64,000 bases of DNA from NCBI RefSeq assembly GCF_017255415.1, contig NZ_JAFJZZ010000001.1, forward strand, positions 930,001 through 994,000. Direction: 5' to 3'. Source of the stretch: Clostridium aminobutyricum. GTDB lineage: Bacteria > Bacillota > Clostridia > Peptostreptococcales > Anaerovoracaceae. This document shows, in pieces, positions 9,404-17,541 of the stretch; the stretch's first letter is position 1, and each line of letters begins with the position of its first letter. The translations under genes and the position numbers were made by a program. The notes beneath the pieces were generated by a model. That model was not told the DNA's origin and ran no database searches. It saw nothing but the letters and a program-made list of their open reading frames with translations.

Positions 9404-10468
9404 TTATCGGTATAATACAACTCTTTCTTTGACTTCAGGGCTGACCAATACCTTAATCAACTTTGGATTCTCTCTGATTTCATTCAACGCCTGCTCCAGT
9501 TCTTCCAGCGGAACAATCATGGAAATCAAAGGGGTAGGATCAACACGATTATATTTCAGTAACTGGATTGCATCTGCCCAATCGTAACCGATCCCGGCAC
9601 AACTGCCGCTGACCTTCTTTTCCTCCAGTACAAACTGGACTGGTGCAATCGTTGCGAAATCATCATCCGCGCAGATACCGAATGCTTCCACCTTGCCGCC
9701 TTTTCGAACCATTTTAAAGGCCTGTTCATACGTCTTGGAGTTGCCAACCGCTTCCAGAACATAATCTGCTCCTACACCATCGGTCAGTCTCATTACTTCT
9801 TCCACGGGATCGACTTCCTTTATGTTAATGGTATAATCCGCCACCATTTCCTTCGCCATCGCCAATCTGTCGGGGTTGGCATCAATGACAATAACCGGCA
9901 CTGCTCCCCGGGCTTTTGCCAAAGCTGCGTGAATAATCCCAAGTCCGGCTCCGATGACAACAACGCTTCTTGCAATTTTACAGTCCATTTTCTTGGATGC
10001 ATTCAGGCAAGCTGTCAACGGTTCAATAAAGGCCGCCTTTTCATCCGATACTTCATCCGGTACCAGGTAAACATTTTTCCAGGGTACTTTTACATACTCT
10101 GCAAATCCGCCATCCAGATGAATGCCAATTTGTTTGAAATCACTGCAAAGTAGAGGTTCCCCAATCCGGCAATGATAACAGATACCACAAGGTTTGCAAA
10201 TATCTGCCGCAACACGGTCCCCTATTTTTAATCCAAGTGAATTTGCCCCCAACTTTTCGATGGTTCCAAAGAACTCATGCCCGGTGGTTAAAGGAATACA
10301 AGCTACCTCTTCTGCATATTTCCCGGTATAGGATCCCCAGTCCGAGCCGCAAATTCCGCAGTACTTAATCTTAATCAATACCTCGTCATCAGAAATTTCC
10401 GGAATCGGAACTTCCTTTAGTTCAAAATGATATGGTTCGGTTAACACTTGTGCTCTCATCGTCTTCAT
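9404..10468 (-). CDS. Zinc-dependent medium-chain alcohol/polyol dehydrogenase
   Basis: A 354-residue MDR-family dehydrogenase. The catalytic zinc ligands are in CGICGSDWG and TGHEFFGTIE. The structural-zinc loop is CKPCGICYHCRIGEPLLC, with four cysteines. FIEPLTACLNA precedes the NAD-binding GAGLGIIHAA motif, followed by the acidic D of VIDANPDRL, which favours NAD. Threonine, sorbitol and galactitol dehydrogenases share this layout. It should oxidise a hydroxyl of the cluster's polyol or sugar acid. The start at 10468 follows a GGGGAGA site. It sits 16 nt after the isomerase gene, so translation is probably linked. Confidence 0.9.
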   Translation of the reverse strand: MKTMRAQVLTEPYHFELKEVPIPEISDDEVLIKIKYCGICGSDWGSYTGKYAEEVACIPLTTGHEFFGTIEKLGANSLGLKIGDRVAADICKPCGICYHCRIGEPLLCSDFKQIGIHLDGGFAEYVKVPWKNVYLVPDEVSDEKAAFIEPLTACLNASKKMDCKIARSVVVIGAGLGIIHAALAKARGAVPVIVIDANPDRLAMAKEMVADYTINIKEVDPVEEVMRLTDGVGADYVLEAVGNSKTYEQAFKMVRKGGKVEAFGICADDDFATIAPVQFVLEEKKVSGSCAGIGYDWADAIQLLKYNRVDPTPLISMIVPLEELEQALNEIRENPKLIKVLVSPEVKERVVLYR

Positions 10469-10484
10469 AGAATCTCCCCTCTCC

Positions 10485-11465
10485 CTATTTTGTAAACAAT
10501 TTATCGGAACGACCTTCATACGGAGCCTCAATCATCAGCGGACGTAAGAATTCGATGGTCTTCTTGACACCGTCGCCACGACTCATGATGACGTCTTCAT
10601 GCTCATAATTCAATACATAATCGTAACCCGTAATAAAAAGCTCACTGATCAACCGCTTCCATTCCACATCCCCCCAACCGGGGATTCTGAACCGGAAAGA
10701 GCGATCCAACCGCCCCCAGCCATCCTGCATATACATATTCAGTCCACCCTTTGCCATATTATGATGGACGAATTCACAGTCTTTTGCATGGACTACCGCA
10801 ATACGGCCTTGCAATTCATCCACAAAGGTTTGAATATTAACCCCAGAAAATAAAATATTTGCTGGATCCAGATTGATTGCATACGCCGGATGATGATCTA
10901 CGATCTCCAGGCATCTAAGCGCAGACTGGGTATCATAGATGATATTGTTCGGATGCGGCTCAAACGCCAGTTTCACGCCGTATTCCCTGTATTTGTCAAG
11001 GATAGGCGTATATTTTTCTACAAATTGTTCCTCTTCATATTTCCAGCCGTTGGGTTCCGGCCAATCGTTAATGTGACCGTAATTCTCTATTCCGGAGAAA
11101 GCCACCACAGCGGGCACTTCCAGCTCACTGGCAAGCTGGGCGGAGCGAATCAAGCTCTCCGTTCCGAATTTAATCTTCTCTTCCTTGGTGCCCGGACAGA
11201 TGGAATCTGTTCCAGCGCCGTAAGGCCCCATTACCAATAGGGAATCCGCATGATTACTGAGTGATGAAATAAACAGTCCATGATCTTCAACCATTTTTTT
11301 CAACTTTTTCGCATTCCCGTTTTTGAGCATTTCCTTTGCATCTATTTGCCCATTGTCTTCGTATGTAGGCAGTTCAACACAGTCATAGCCATGTTCCGCC
11401 GCTATTTTTACAACCTCTTCTACCGGCTTTTCTGAATAGTTTACTACGCAAAAACCTATTTTCAT
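10485..11465 (-). CDS. Sugar phosphate isomerase/epimerase (xylose-isomerase-like TIM barrel)
   Basis: A 326-residue protein of the AP-endonuclease-2/IolE/hexulose-isomerase fold. Visible metal-site segments are LAFEPHPNN (Glu), YAINLDPANILFSG (Asp), VVHAKDCEF (His-x-Lys-Asp) and VLNYEHED (Glu) near the end. The N-terminal MKIGFCVVNYSEKPVEEVVK and YDCVELPTYE are the usual first two barrel strands. It is the first gene of the minus-strand operon and is divergent from the DeoR regulator. It likely isomerises the keto or aldo sugar made by the dehydrogenase. Substrate unknown. Confidence 0.87.
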   Translation of the reverse strand: MKIGFCVVNYSEKPVEEVVKIAAEHGYDCVELPTYEDNGQIDAKEMLKNGNAKKLKKMVEDHGLFISSLSNHADSLLVMGPYGAGTDSICPGTKEEKIKFGTESLIRSAQLASELEVPAVVAFSGIENYGHINDWPEPNGWKYEEEQFVEKYTPILDKYREYGVKLAFEPHPNNIIYDTQSALRCLEIVDHHPAYAINLDPANILFSGVNIQTFVDELQGRIAVVHAKDCEFVHHNMAKGGLNMYMQDGWGRLDRSFRFRIPGWGDVEWKRLISELFITGYDYVLNYEHEDVIMSRGDGVKKTIEFLRPLMIEAPYEGRSDKLFTK

Positions 11466-11732
11466 CCTTTACCTCTCCCATCATGAAATAATTACACAAA
11501 ATGTCTAGTCGTCTCCGTCAGGAATCAAGTGCTTTTTTGTATTTTAAATATATCATCGTGTTTTTTGTTTGTCAACGTTTGGTTTTCTTATTTTTTCATT
11601 TATATTCACTTTAATCTTTCGTTTCGTTTTGTTTTTTCGTTTTTTTCTCTTTATTTTTGTTAAATTGCTTTTACTTTTGTTTTTTCGTAGTATAATAATT
11701 CAAGATAAAAAACCTAGAAGAGGATGAAATAT
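11466..11732. promoter_or_regulatory. Divergent control region with repeated TTTCGTTT-like sites
   Basis: This 267-nt gap separates the minus-strand catabolic operon from the DeoR gene. It is very T-rich and carries repeated CGTTT/TTTCG units at about 11556-11590, 11616-11631, 11631-11646 and 11679-11688 (for example CTTTCGTTTCGTTTTG). DeoR/GlpR-type repressors bind tandem repeats of this kind, so these are candidate operators. TATAAT at 11691-11696 is a good -10 box for the regulator, with a weak TTGCTT or TTACTT upstream. The ribosome site AGAAGAGG is at 11716-11723. Confidence 0.5.
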
Positions 11733-12506
11733 ATGTTTAAAGCAGAGAGAAAACGAAGAATTAAAGAGATTATTTTTGAACGAAAGCAGATTGAGGTCGC
11801 CGTGCTAAGCAAGCTGCTGAATGTGACAGAAGCAACGATAAGAAAGGATTTTGATGAATTGGAGCAAGAGGGATTCATCACCAGATATCATGGCGGAGCA
11901 TCGTTGAATTCCGCAATCAGTCTGGAGGAAGATGTGAATTCCGCTCTTATTGGTAATATCGTAAAATACGATAAAGCCAAGGAAGAACTTGGTATGATTG
12001 CCTCTCATTTAATCTCCGATGAAGAATGGGTTTTTTTAGGTCCCGGTTCCACGTCCTATTATATTGCGAAGGCTTTGGTATCCCGGAATAACCTGAAGAT
12101 CTTTACCAATAATCTTCTGGTTTCGAATGTATTAAGCAACAATTCGACCATACAGATTTATTTTCTGGGCGGAAGAATCGATAACAAAGGCTTATATACG
12201 ATACCGAATGATATTAATAAAGATCTGAATAATATCTATATCAGCAAATGCTTCTTTTCTATAGACGGTGCAGATATTGATGCCGGCTACACCTTGTCGG
12301 ACACGAATGTTTTAGAAATTATTAAGGCTGTTTCCTCTAGATGTCAGCAGCCATTCTTTGCTGTGGATCATTCAAAATTCGGTTTTCGGGCATTTATGAA
12401 GGTAGGCAATTTAGACTCGGTACCGAATATCATTATGAATGATACTGTACCTGCTTTATATAAAGAATATTATCTGGATCATGGTATTCGGATTTACACT
12501 ACCTAA
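11733..12506 (+). CDS. DeoR/GlpR-family transcriptional repressor
   Basis: A 257-residue regulator. The N-terminal ERKRRIKEIIFERKQIEVAVLSKLLNVTEATIRKDFDELEQEGFI is shortened here to its core, VTEATIRKDFDELEQEG, the DeoR helix-turn-helix. YHGGAS follows, then the sugar-phosphate-sensing DeoRC domain with LGPGSTSYYIAKAL and FFSIDGADIDAGY. It most likely represses both the downstream kinase and the divergent operon, and is relieved by a phosphorylated intermediate. I start at the second ATG (11733), 9 nt after AGAAGAGG; the ATG at 11724 touches that site. Confidence 0.9.
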   Translation: MFKAERKRRIKEIIFERKQIEVAVLSKLLNVTEATIRKDFDELEQEGFITRYHGGASLNSAISLEEDVNSALIGNIVKYDKAKEELGMIASHLISDEEWVFLGPGSTSYYIAKALVSRNNLKIFTNNLLVSNVLSNNSTIQIYFLGGRIDNKGLYTIPNDINKDLNNIYISKCFFSIDGADIDAGYTLSDTNVLEIIKAVSSRCQQPFFAVDHSKFGFRAFMKVGNLDSVPNIIMNDTVPALYKEYYLDHGIRIYTT

Positions 12507-12522
12507 AAGAGGGGGATTTTGC

Positions 12523-14043
12523 ATGAAGAATTTCATCGCTTACGATTTAGGCACCGGAGGCATCAAGGCGTCTCTTTTCAATGAGAACGGCTATTCTTTA
12601 TCCGACCTATTTATCGAATATGAAACGTTTTTCCCCGCTGATCAATTCATTGAGCAAAGACCAATGGACTGGTGGGATAGTGTCTGCAAGGCAACGAAAA
12701 TGCTGTTGAATAAAACTGGCATCGACCCAAGCTCCATCGCCTGTGTAGCACTTTCCGGCCATAGTCTGGTAGCTGTCCCCCTCGATATAAACGGGAATCT
12801 TCTGGCCGATCAGGTTCCGATCTGGTGCGACATGAGAGCCGAGGATCAAGTCAGCCGCTTCTTTGAAAAGCTTTCTTACGAAAACTGGTATGAGACGACT
12901 GGAAATGGCGACCCTGCGGAGTGTTATACGATTTTAAAACTGATGTGGCTTAAGGAACATCAACCCGTTCTTTTCAGCAAAATACATAAAATCCTTGGTT
13001 CCAAAGATTTTGTAAACTATAAATTCACCGGGACTATGTGCACCGATCCTTCCTACGCATCCGGTTTTGGGGTGTTCAATCTGGAAAAATGGGATTATGA
13101 GGATCGCTTCTTCGAAGCTGCGGACATTGACCGCAACCTATTTCCCGACATCAAGCCTAGCGATTCCATTATCGGGTATGTCACTGAGGCCGCTTCAGTA
13201 GAATCAGGTCTTATTCAAGGTACTCCGGTTGCATGCGGTGCTGTAGACAATACCTGCATGTCCTTAGGTGCCACCGGTTTATCCCAAGGGACTCTCTACA
13301 CCTCATTGGGTTCTTCCAGTTGGATTGCCGTCACCTCTCAGAAGCCTATCATTGATGTGAAAACCAGACCCTTTGTTTTTGCACATGTAAAAAAGGGCTT
13401 CTATACTTCTGCCGTTTCTATTTTTTCCGCCGGTAATTCCAACCGTTGGGTCAGGGATCATCTCTGCCGGGATTTAGGGAGCGATACCGATGCTTATGAG
13501 CTCATGAATAAAATGGCAGAGTCCGTCCCAATTGGGAGCAATGGCGTCCTTTTTAATCCAAGTCTTGCCGGAGGTAGTGCCCAAGAGTCCAGCCCTTACC
13601 TCGCAGGAAGCTTCGCAGGCCTCACCTTGCGCAACACCAGAGAGGATATGGTTCGAGCGACCATGGAAGGGATTGCAATGGCTTTAAGAAAGACACTGGA
13701 CATTTTGCTGAACAGCGTTGCAGCAAATGGTAATATGCTGATTTGTGGCGGCGGAAGCAAAAGTCCTGTATGGCTGAGAATGTTTGCAGATATCTATAAC
13801 TTACCGATCCTTAAAACCAATATTGATCAGAATGCCGCATCCTTAGGCGCTGCCGCTATTGCAGCAAATGCATGTGGCGTTTGGAACGGTTATGACAGGA
13901 TACCGAGTATTCACAAGTCGCAAAGTCTAATCCATCCAAACAAGGAAGCAAACGAGAAATATGAAAAGCTTCTGGAAATTTTCGGCGTTTGGACAGAAGA
14001 CCTTGCCAAGCTGGGGGAAATGATGAATAGTATCAAAAAGTAA
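12523..14043 (+). CDS. FGGY-family carbohydrate kinase
   Basis: A 506-residue kinase of the xylulokinase/gluconokinase group. The N-terminal YDLGTGGIKASLF is the phosphate-1 motif. CDMRAEDQV matches the substrate-binding W.D.R region. GAVDNTCMSLGAT and LYTSLGSSSWIAV are the FGGY signatures, and LICGGGSKSPVWLRMFADIYNLPI is here reduced to ICGGGSKSPVW, the adenosine motif. It should phosphorylate the sugar used by the divergent operon. Start at 12523 after an AGAGGGGG site; it follows the DeoR gene by 16 nt, so the two are co-transcribed. No transporter gene is next to it. Confidence 0.92.
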   Translation: MKNFIAYDLGTGGIKASLFNENGYSLSDLFIEYETFFPADQFIEQRPMDWWDSVCKATKMLLNKTGIDPSSIACVALSGHSLVAVPLDINGNLLADQVPIWCDMRAEDQVSRFFEKLSYENWYETTGNGDPAECYTILKLMWLKEHQPVLFSKIHKILGSKDFVNYKFTGTMCTDPSYASGFGVFNLEKWDYEDRFFEAADIDRNLFPDIKPSDSIIGYVTEAASVESGLIQGTPVACGAVDNTCMSLGATGLSQGTLYTSLGSSSWIAVTSQKPIIDVKTRPFVFAHVKKGFYTSAVSIFSAGNSNRWVRDHLCRDLGSDTDAYELMNKMAESVPIGSNGVLFNPSLAGGSAQESSPYLAGSFAGLTLRNTREDMVRATMEGIAMALRKTLDILLNSVAANGNMLICGGGSKSPVWLRMFADIYNLPILKTNIDQNAASLGAAAIAANACGVWNGYDRIPSIHKSQSLIHPNKEANEKYEKLLEIFGVWTEDLAKLGEMMNSIKK

Positions 14044-14076
14044 AGAGAGGCAAGAAATATTCTCTTGCCTCTCTTT
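14042..14076 (+). terminator. Terminator after the carbohydrate kinase
   Basis: A perfect AAAGAGAGGCAAGA / TCTTGCCTCTCTTT stem with a 7-nt loop; it starts within the stop codon. A second A/T-rich inverted repeat (TTTTTTACCTA / TAGGTAAAAAA) follows at about 14080-14114. Confidence 0.85.
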
Positions 14077-14150
14077 CAACTTTTTTACCTACGTCAATTT
14101 AATATAGGTAAAAAACTTAACAATTTTACCTATATATAATTTATGTGACT

Positions 14151-15353
14151 CTATTCTTCCCATCCAAGCAATCTTTTTTCACCTTCTAGATTTTTTATTT
14201 CTGTTATATCCTGACTAGCTTCCAGGACACCTTTATATTCACCTTGTGCATTTCTTAAAGCAAAATATTGTATTAGGATTATTTTCCCCTTAATATTTAT
14301 CCAGAATGTGGCTGTATCCTTCTTTCCAGATCGAAATGAATCCATTATTTTATGAACAACATGAACACTTTCAGGGGGATGACACTTATCAACATCCCTT
14401 CCGATAATCGCCGGCGATCTAGGGAAAATTCGATCTTTCGGTCTTGTAAAATATCTTACTCTGTTATTTTCATCAACAAAGGTCAGGTCAACAGGCAATG
14501 CATTAAACAGCAGCACTATTTGTTCGAAATCCAATTCACCGGTTTCCGTTTTAAATTTATACCTTCCATTAATGTCTGCGTTCATATTATCATTACTTCT
14601 GGATTCTTGGAGACTTTCAGCTTGCTGTTTCGGCCGTGGTATGAACGGAAACTCATACTCAAAACTTTGCTTCTGCATTTCACGCCACTCGTTTTTCTCT
14701 ATGACTTCACTCGCAGCCGGAAAAAGAATGAGCTCTTCTTTTTTTACAATTCCATGCAGGATAAAAAACAAACTCCCTATCTGTTCATTAATCTCTGCCT
14801 CTTTACAGGTTTCAGATTCCAGATACTCCATTACTTTTTTAATTTGCGTTCTTGCCATATCATGCAGTGACCACATAATCGTCAGCCCGTTGAACTTCTC
14901 CATCTTTTTCTCAAGATATGGGAAAAGGATATTTTCCTTTTTTAAATAATGTTGGTTAAATTGAACAAGCTCATTTATTCTCGGAATTAATTTCTTTTTC
15001 TTTGCTAATAAATCTTTTTCGTTCAGTATTTCTTTAATTGCTTCAAGTTTCTCTAGTAGTGCGCAGTTCTCCATCATAAGGAAATCCAAAAAGCTACCTT
15101 TCTCTGGTCTATTCCATTGATACGAAATCAAGCCCTTATAAAATACATTGATGACTTTATCCAGAATAACAAGTATTTCTTTCGGTTCGATTCCTTTTTG
15201 AAGTATCATGTAAAAGACCTCAAAGATCTCCTGAGGTGTAACTTTCTCAAAGTCACTCTTATATCTTTCATACAGCTGTTTGCTATCTTCCTGATTCATA
15301 AGTCTCTGAATGTATTTATACAATCTATTAACTCTTTCTAGATCTTCTTTCAT
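14151..15353 (-). CDS. DUF438 protein: helical DUF438 + hemerythrin-like + PAS domains
   Basis: About 400 residues. Residues 1-80 match DUF438 (LYERYKSDFEKVTPQEIFEV...LQKGIEPKEIL). Residues about 95-235 are hemerythrin-like, with spaced His/Glu in FNQHYLKKENILFPYLEKKM and ILHGIVKKEELILFPAA. The C-terminal 120 residues form a PAS domain (LTFVDENNRVRYFT...GRDVDKCHPPESVHVVHKIMDSF). Such proteins are common in anaerobes and are thought to sense or handle oxygen, NO or iron; none of this is tested here. I start at ATG 15353 after AAAGGA. It lies 43 nt after the DUF2200 gene on the same strand. Confidence 0.88.
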   Translation of the reverse strand: MKEDLERVNRLYKYIQRLMNQEDSKQLYERYKSDFEKVTPQEIFEVFYMILQKGIEPKEILVILDKVINVFYKGLISYQWNRPEKGSFLDFLMMENCALLEKLEAIKEILNEKDLLAKKKKLIPRINELVQFNQHYLKKENILFPYLEKKMEKFNGLTIMWSLHDMARTQIKKVMEYLESETCKEAEINEQIGSLFFILHGIVKKEELILFPAASEVIEKNEWREMQKQSFEYEFPFIPRPKQQAESLQESRSNDNMNADINGRYKFKTETGELDFEQIVLLFNALPVDLTFVDENNRVRYFTRPKDRIFPRSPAIIGRDVDKCHPPESVHVVHKIMDSFRSGKKDTATFWINIKGKIILIQYFALRNAQGEYKGVLEASQDITEIKNLEGEKRLLGWEE

Positions 15354-15396
15354 ATAAAATCCTTTCTGGATTATATTTATAATAGTGCATACAAGC

Positions 15397-15750
15397 CTAT
15401 TGCTCCCGAAGTATTTTATCCATCGATTTGCCTTTTGCCAATTCATCAATCAGTTTGTCCAAATATCTTATTTCCTGCATGGTAGGCTCTTCTATATCTT
15501 CTACCCTAACGCCGCAAACTACTCCCTTTATTAGTTTTCTTGCTGGATTGAGGAATGGAGCCTCGTTAAAGAATGTCTCATAATCTGTTTGTTTTATTAA
15601 TTGCTCCTCTATTTCATCCTGAGTATATCCAGTTAACCACCGAATGATTTCATCCACTTCTGATTTAGTACGCCCTTTTTTCTCCGCCTTTGCAATAAGA
15701 AGGGGATATACACTGGCAAAGCTCATTGTATAGATACGATGTTTAGTCAT
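15397..15750 (-). CDS. DUF2200 family protein
   Basis: A 117-residue protein. The N-terminus [26 protein letters not shown] and the segment [17 protein letters not shown] identify DUF2200, a small conserved family whose closest members are described only as hypothetical. No membrane segment or metal motif is visible. The start at 15750 is set by GGGAGG 7-12 nt upstream. It may be co-transcribed with the DUF438 gene. Confidence 0.85.
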   Translation of the reverse strand: MTKHRIYTMSFASVYPLLIAKAEKKGRTKSEVDEIIRWLTGYTQDEIEEQLIKQTDYETFFNEAPFLNPARKLIKGVVCGVRVEDIEEPTMQEIRYLDKLIDELAKGKSMDKILREQ

Positions 15751-16008
15751 TGCGTTTCCTCCCAATAATATTGTTTTTTCTCCTACTATTAAGTAATTCC
15801 CCAATTTTTCTTTCTAACTCAGAAAGTCCACTACCTTTCTTTGCTACTATTATTGTATTAAATTTTGCGATGAATTCAACATAAAATTCCTCAGCACCCA
15901 GTTCCGCCCCATTTTGGATTCACCCAAGTTTGCTTTTTTGATTGGCATTTGTTATGATATGATTTAAAAGATCAGTGCAAAATAAGATAAAATGAGCCGG
16001 AGGATGCA

Positions 16009-17058
16009 ATGGATAATCACGAAGAAAAACACCAGCGAAGAGTTCGATATAAGGGCACTCACCCTAAAGCTTATCAAGATAAGTATAAAGAACTTCAACC
16101 CGAAAAATATGCCGATACAGTTGAAAAAGTTATGCAAAAGGGAAGTACCCCAGCCGGTATGCATCGTTCTATTTGCGTTGATGAAATATTAGAATTCTTG
16201 CAAATCACTCCCGGACAAATCGGACTAGATGCAACGCTGGGTTACGGCGGACATACGCGGGAAATGCTCAAGTGTTTGGACTTCAAAGGGCATCTGTATG
16301 CGGTTGATGTGGACCCTATTGAATTGCCACGTACACAGGCCCGTTTAGAAAGTTTAGGATACGGCCCGGAAATTTTGACGATACGGCAAATGAACTTCTC
16401 CAGTATCAATCAAATTGTTGCTGAATCAGGGCCTTTGAATTTCATTCTGGCTGATTTGGGTGTCTCTTCTATGCAAATAGACAATCCGGAAAGAGGCTTC
16501 ACCTTTAAAGCCGAAGGGCCTTTGGATTTAAGACTGAATCCCAAAAAAGGTAAATCCGCCGCAGATCGTTTGAAAACCATTTCGCAAGACGAATTGGAAT
16601 GTATATTAAGAGAAAACTCAGACGAACCGAATGCCAAAGCAATCGCCCGAGCAATTGTTTCTGGAATCAGAAAGGGAACCGCTGTCGATACTACAACACA
16701 GCTCCAGCAGATAATCAAGAATACGTTAAAGTCGATACCTGGCAGCAACAGCAATGAAGAGATCAAAAAAGCCTGTCAGCGGTGCTTCCAAGCCTTGCGA
16801 ATTGATGTCAACAATGAATTTGGAGTATTGCGTAAATTTTTAGATAATCTTCCGTCCGCACTTGCCGAAGGCGGACGGGTTGCCATTCTCACCTTCCATT
16901 CAGGGGAAGATCGTCTCGTTAAAAAATCTTTTCAGAGCCTGTTTCGAGACGGGGTTTATCGTGAAATTGCAGAGGAACCGATCCGTGCATCAGCAGAAGA
17001 ACGGAGTAACAACGGGCGGGCGCGTTCTGCCAAATTGCGCTGGGCTATCAAAGCATAA
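16009..17058 (+). CDS. RsmH-like methyltransferase (16S rRNA m4C1402 family), free-standing copy
   Basis: A 349-residue SAM-dependent methyltransferase of the MraW/RsmH family. GLDATLGYGGHTREMLK is motif I, LADLGVSSMQIDNPERGF carries the catalytic-site block, GPLDLRLNP follows, and RCFQALRIDVNNE and GGRVAILTFHSGEDRLVKKSF are family signatures. Compared with ordinary RsmH (about 310 residues) it has an extra basic N-terminus of about 40 residues, and the usual HxPVLLxEV start is changed to GMHRSICVDEIL. It is not next to ftsL/mraZ as in the dcw cluster, so it is probably a paralogue acting on rRNA or another RNA. ATG at 16009 follows CCGGAGG by 5 nt. Confidence 0.85.
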   Translation: MDNHEEKHQRRVRYKGTHPKAYQDKYKELQPEKYADTVEKVMQKGSTPAGMHRSICVDEILEFLQITPGQIGLDATLGYGGHTREMLKCLDFKGHLYAVDVDPIELPRTQARLESLGYGPEILTIRQMNFSSINQIVAESGPLNFILADLGVSSMQIDNPERGFTFKAEGPLDLRLNPKKGKSAADRLKTISQDELECILRENSDEPNAKAIARAIVSGIRKGTAVDTTTQLQQIIKNTLKSIPGSNSNEEIKKACQRCFQALRIDVNNEFGVLRKFLDNLPSALAEGGRVAILTFHSGEDRLVKKSFQSLFRDGVYREIAEEPIRASAEERSNNGRARSAKLRWAIKA

Positions 17059-17060
17059 TT

Positions 17061-17429
17061 TATCTAAAAGGAGAATCGCGTCTATGCCCTCTTGAGTCTT
17101 ATCGGTTTTCAGATGGCATTTATGCGGTCAATACGGCAAGAGAAGATGAAGTTCTGCGATATAAAAAGATTACGCATATTGATGGAATGGACATAGAGAC
17201 GGTCATTGAAAAAATGAGTACGATGATATCTCATGAAAATCACTCCTATTTGAAATCTCTGCTCCCAAAATATCTGCCCGCCACCGAATACCTTTACGGA
17301 TTGCAGATTGCCCGAACAGTAAGCGGTTTAACTTTTACTTATGAAAATGAAAGCGGTAATGGGAGTGAATGGTTTGTATCTTCCTGTCCATTGTCCACAT
17401 ATCAGAACCTCGTACTCCGTATGTCGTGA
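17061..17429 (+). pseudogene. Remnant of an S41-type peptidase gene
   Basis: No ATG or ribosome site heads this open stretch. It translates as RFSDGIYAVNTAREDEVL, then KKITHIDGMDIETVIEKM, ISHENHSYLKSLLPKYLP and TEYLYGLQIARTVSGLTF. The order of D.IYV, I.G.dI.eV, isheN...lk..lP and GL.I resembles the middle of clostridial S41 (C-terminal processing-type) peptidases, from memory. It has lost both ends: it begins as the RsmH gene finishes and stops just after a short site (ACTCCGTATG at 17415-17424) that is shared with the rlmD-tail repeats at 33-47 kb. It was probably cut by an insertion there. Confidence 0.5.
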
Positions 17430-17474
17430 AAATACAAAAAAGATGTCGGATGAAACCAATAATCCCTTGGCGAG
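17415..17474 (+). repeat. 55-nt cassette-end module, copy 1 (outlying)
   Basis: From GTATG at 17420 to CTTGGCGA at 17474. It matches the copy at 43839-43893 without gaps over 55 positions: GTATG at 1-5, TG at 9-10, AAAAAAGATG at 18-27, CCCTTGGCG at 46-54. The preceding ACTCC is also shared. It lies between the peptidase remnant and the stop codon of the kinase gene. It is the only copy far from rlmD. Confidence 0.6.
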
Positions 17475-17541
17475 AGTATGATACCTTAAATGCAATATTA
17501 AAAATGAAGTATTCTATGTGCCTGAACCGAAGTAAAATACT

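Noticed and set aside
14352-14949. Two long plus-strand open frames (172 and 125 codons) over the DUF438 gene
   Set aside because: They are antisense to a well-supported PAS/hemerythrin-like protein, lack ribosome sites and have phenylalanine- and serine-rich nonsense composition.
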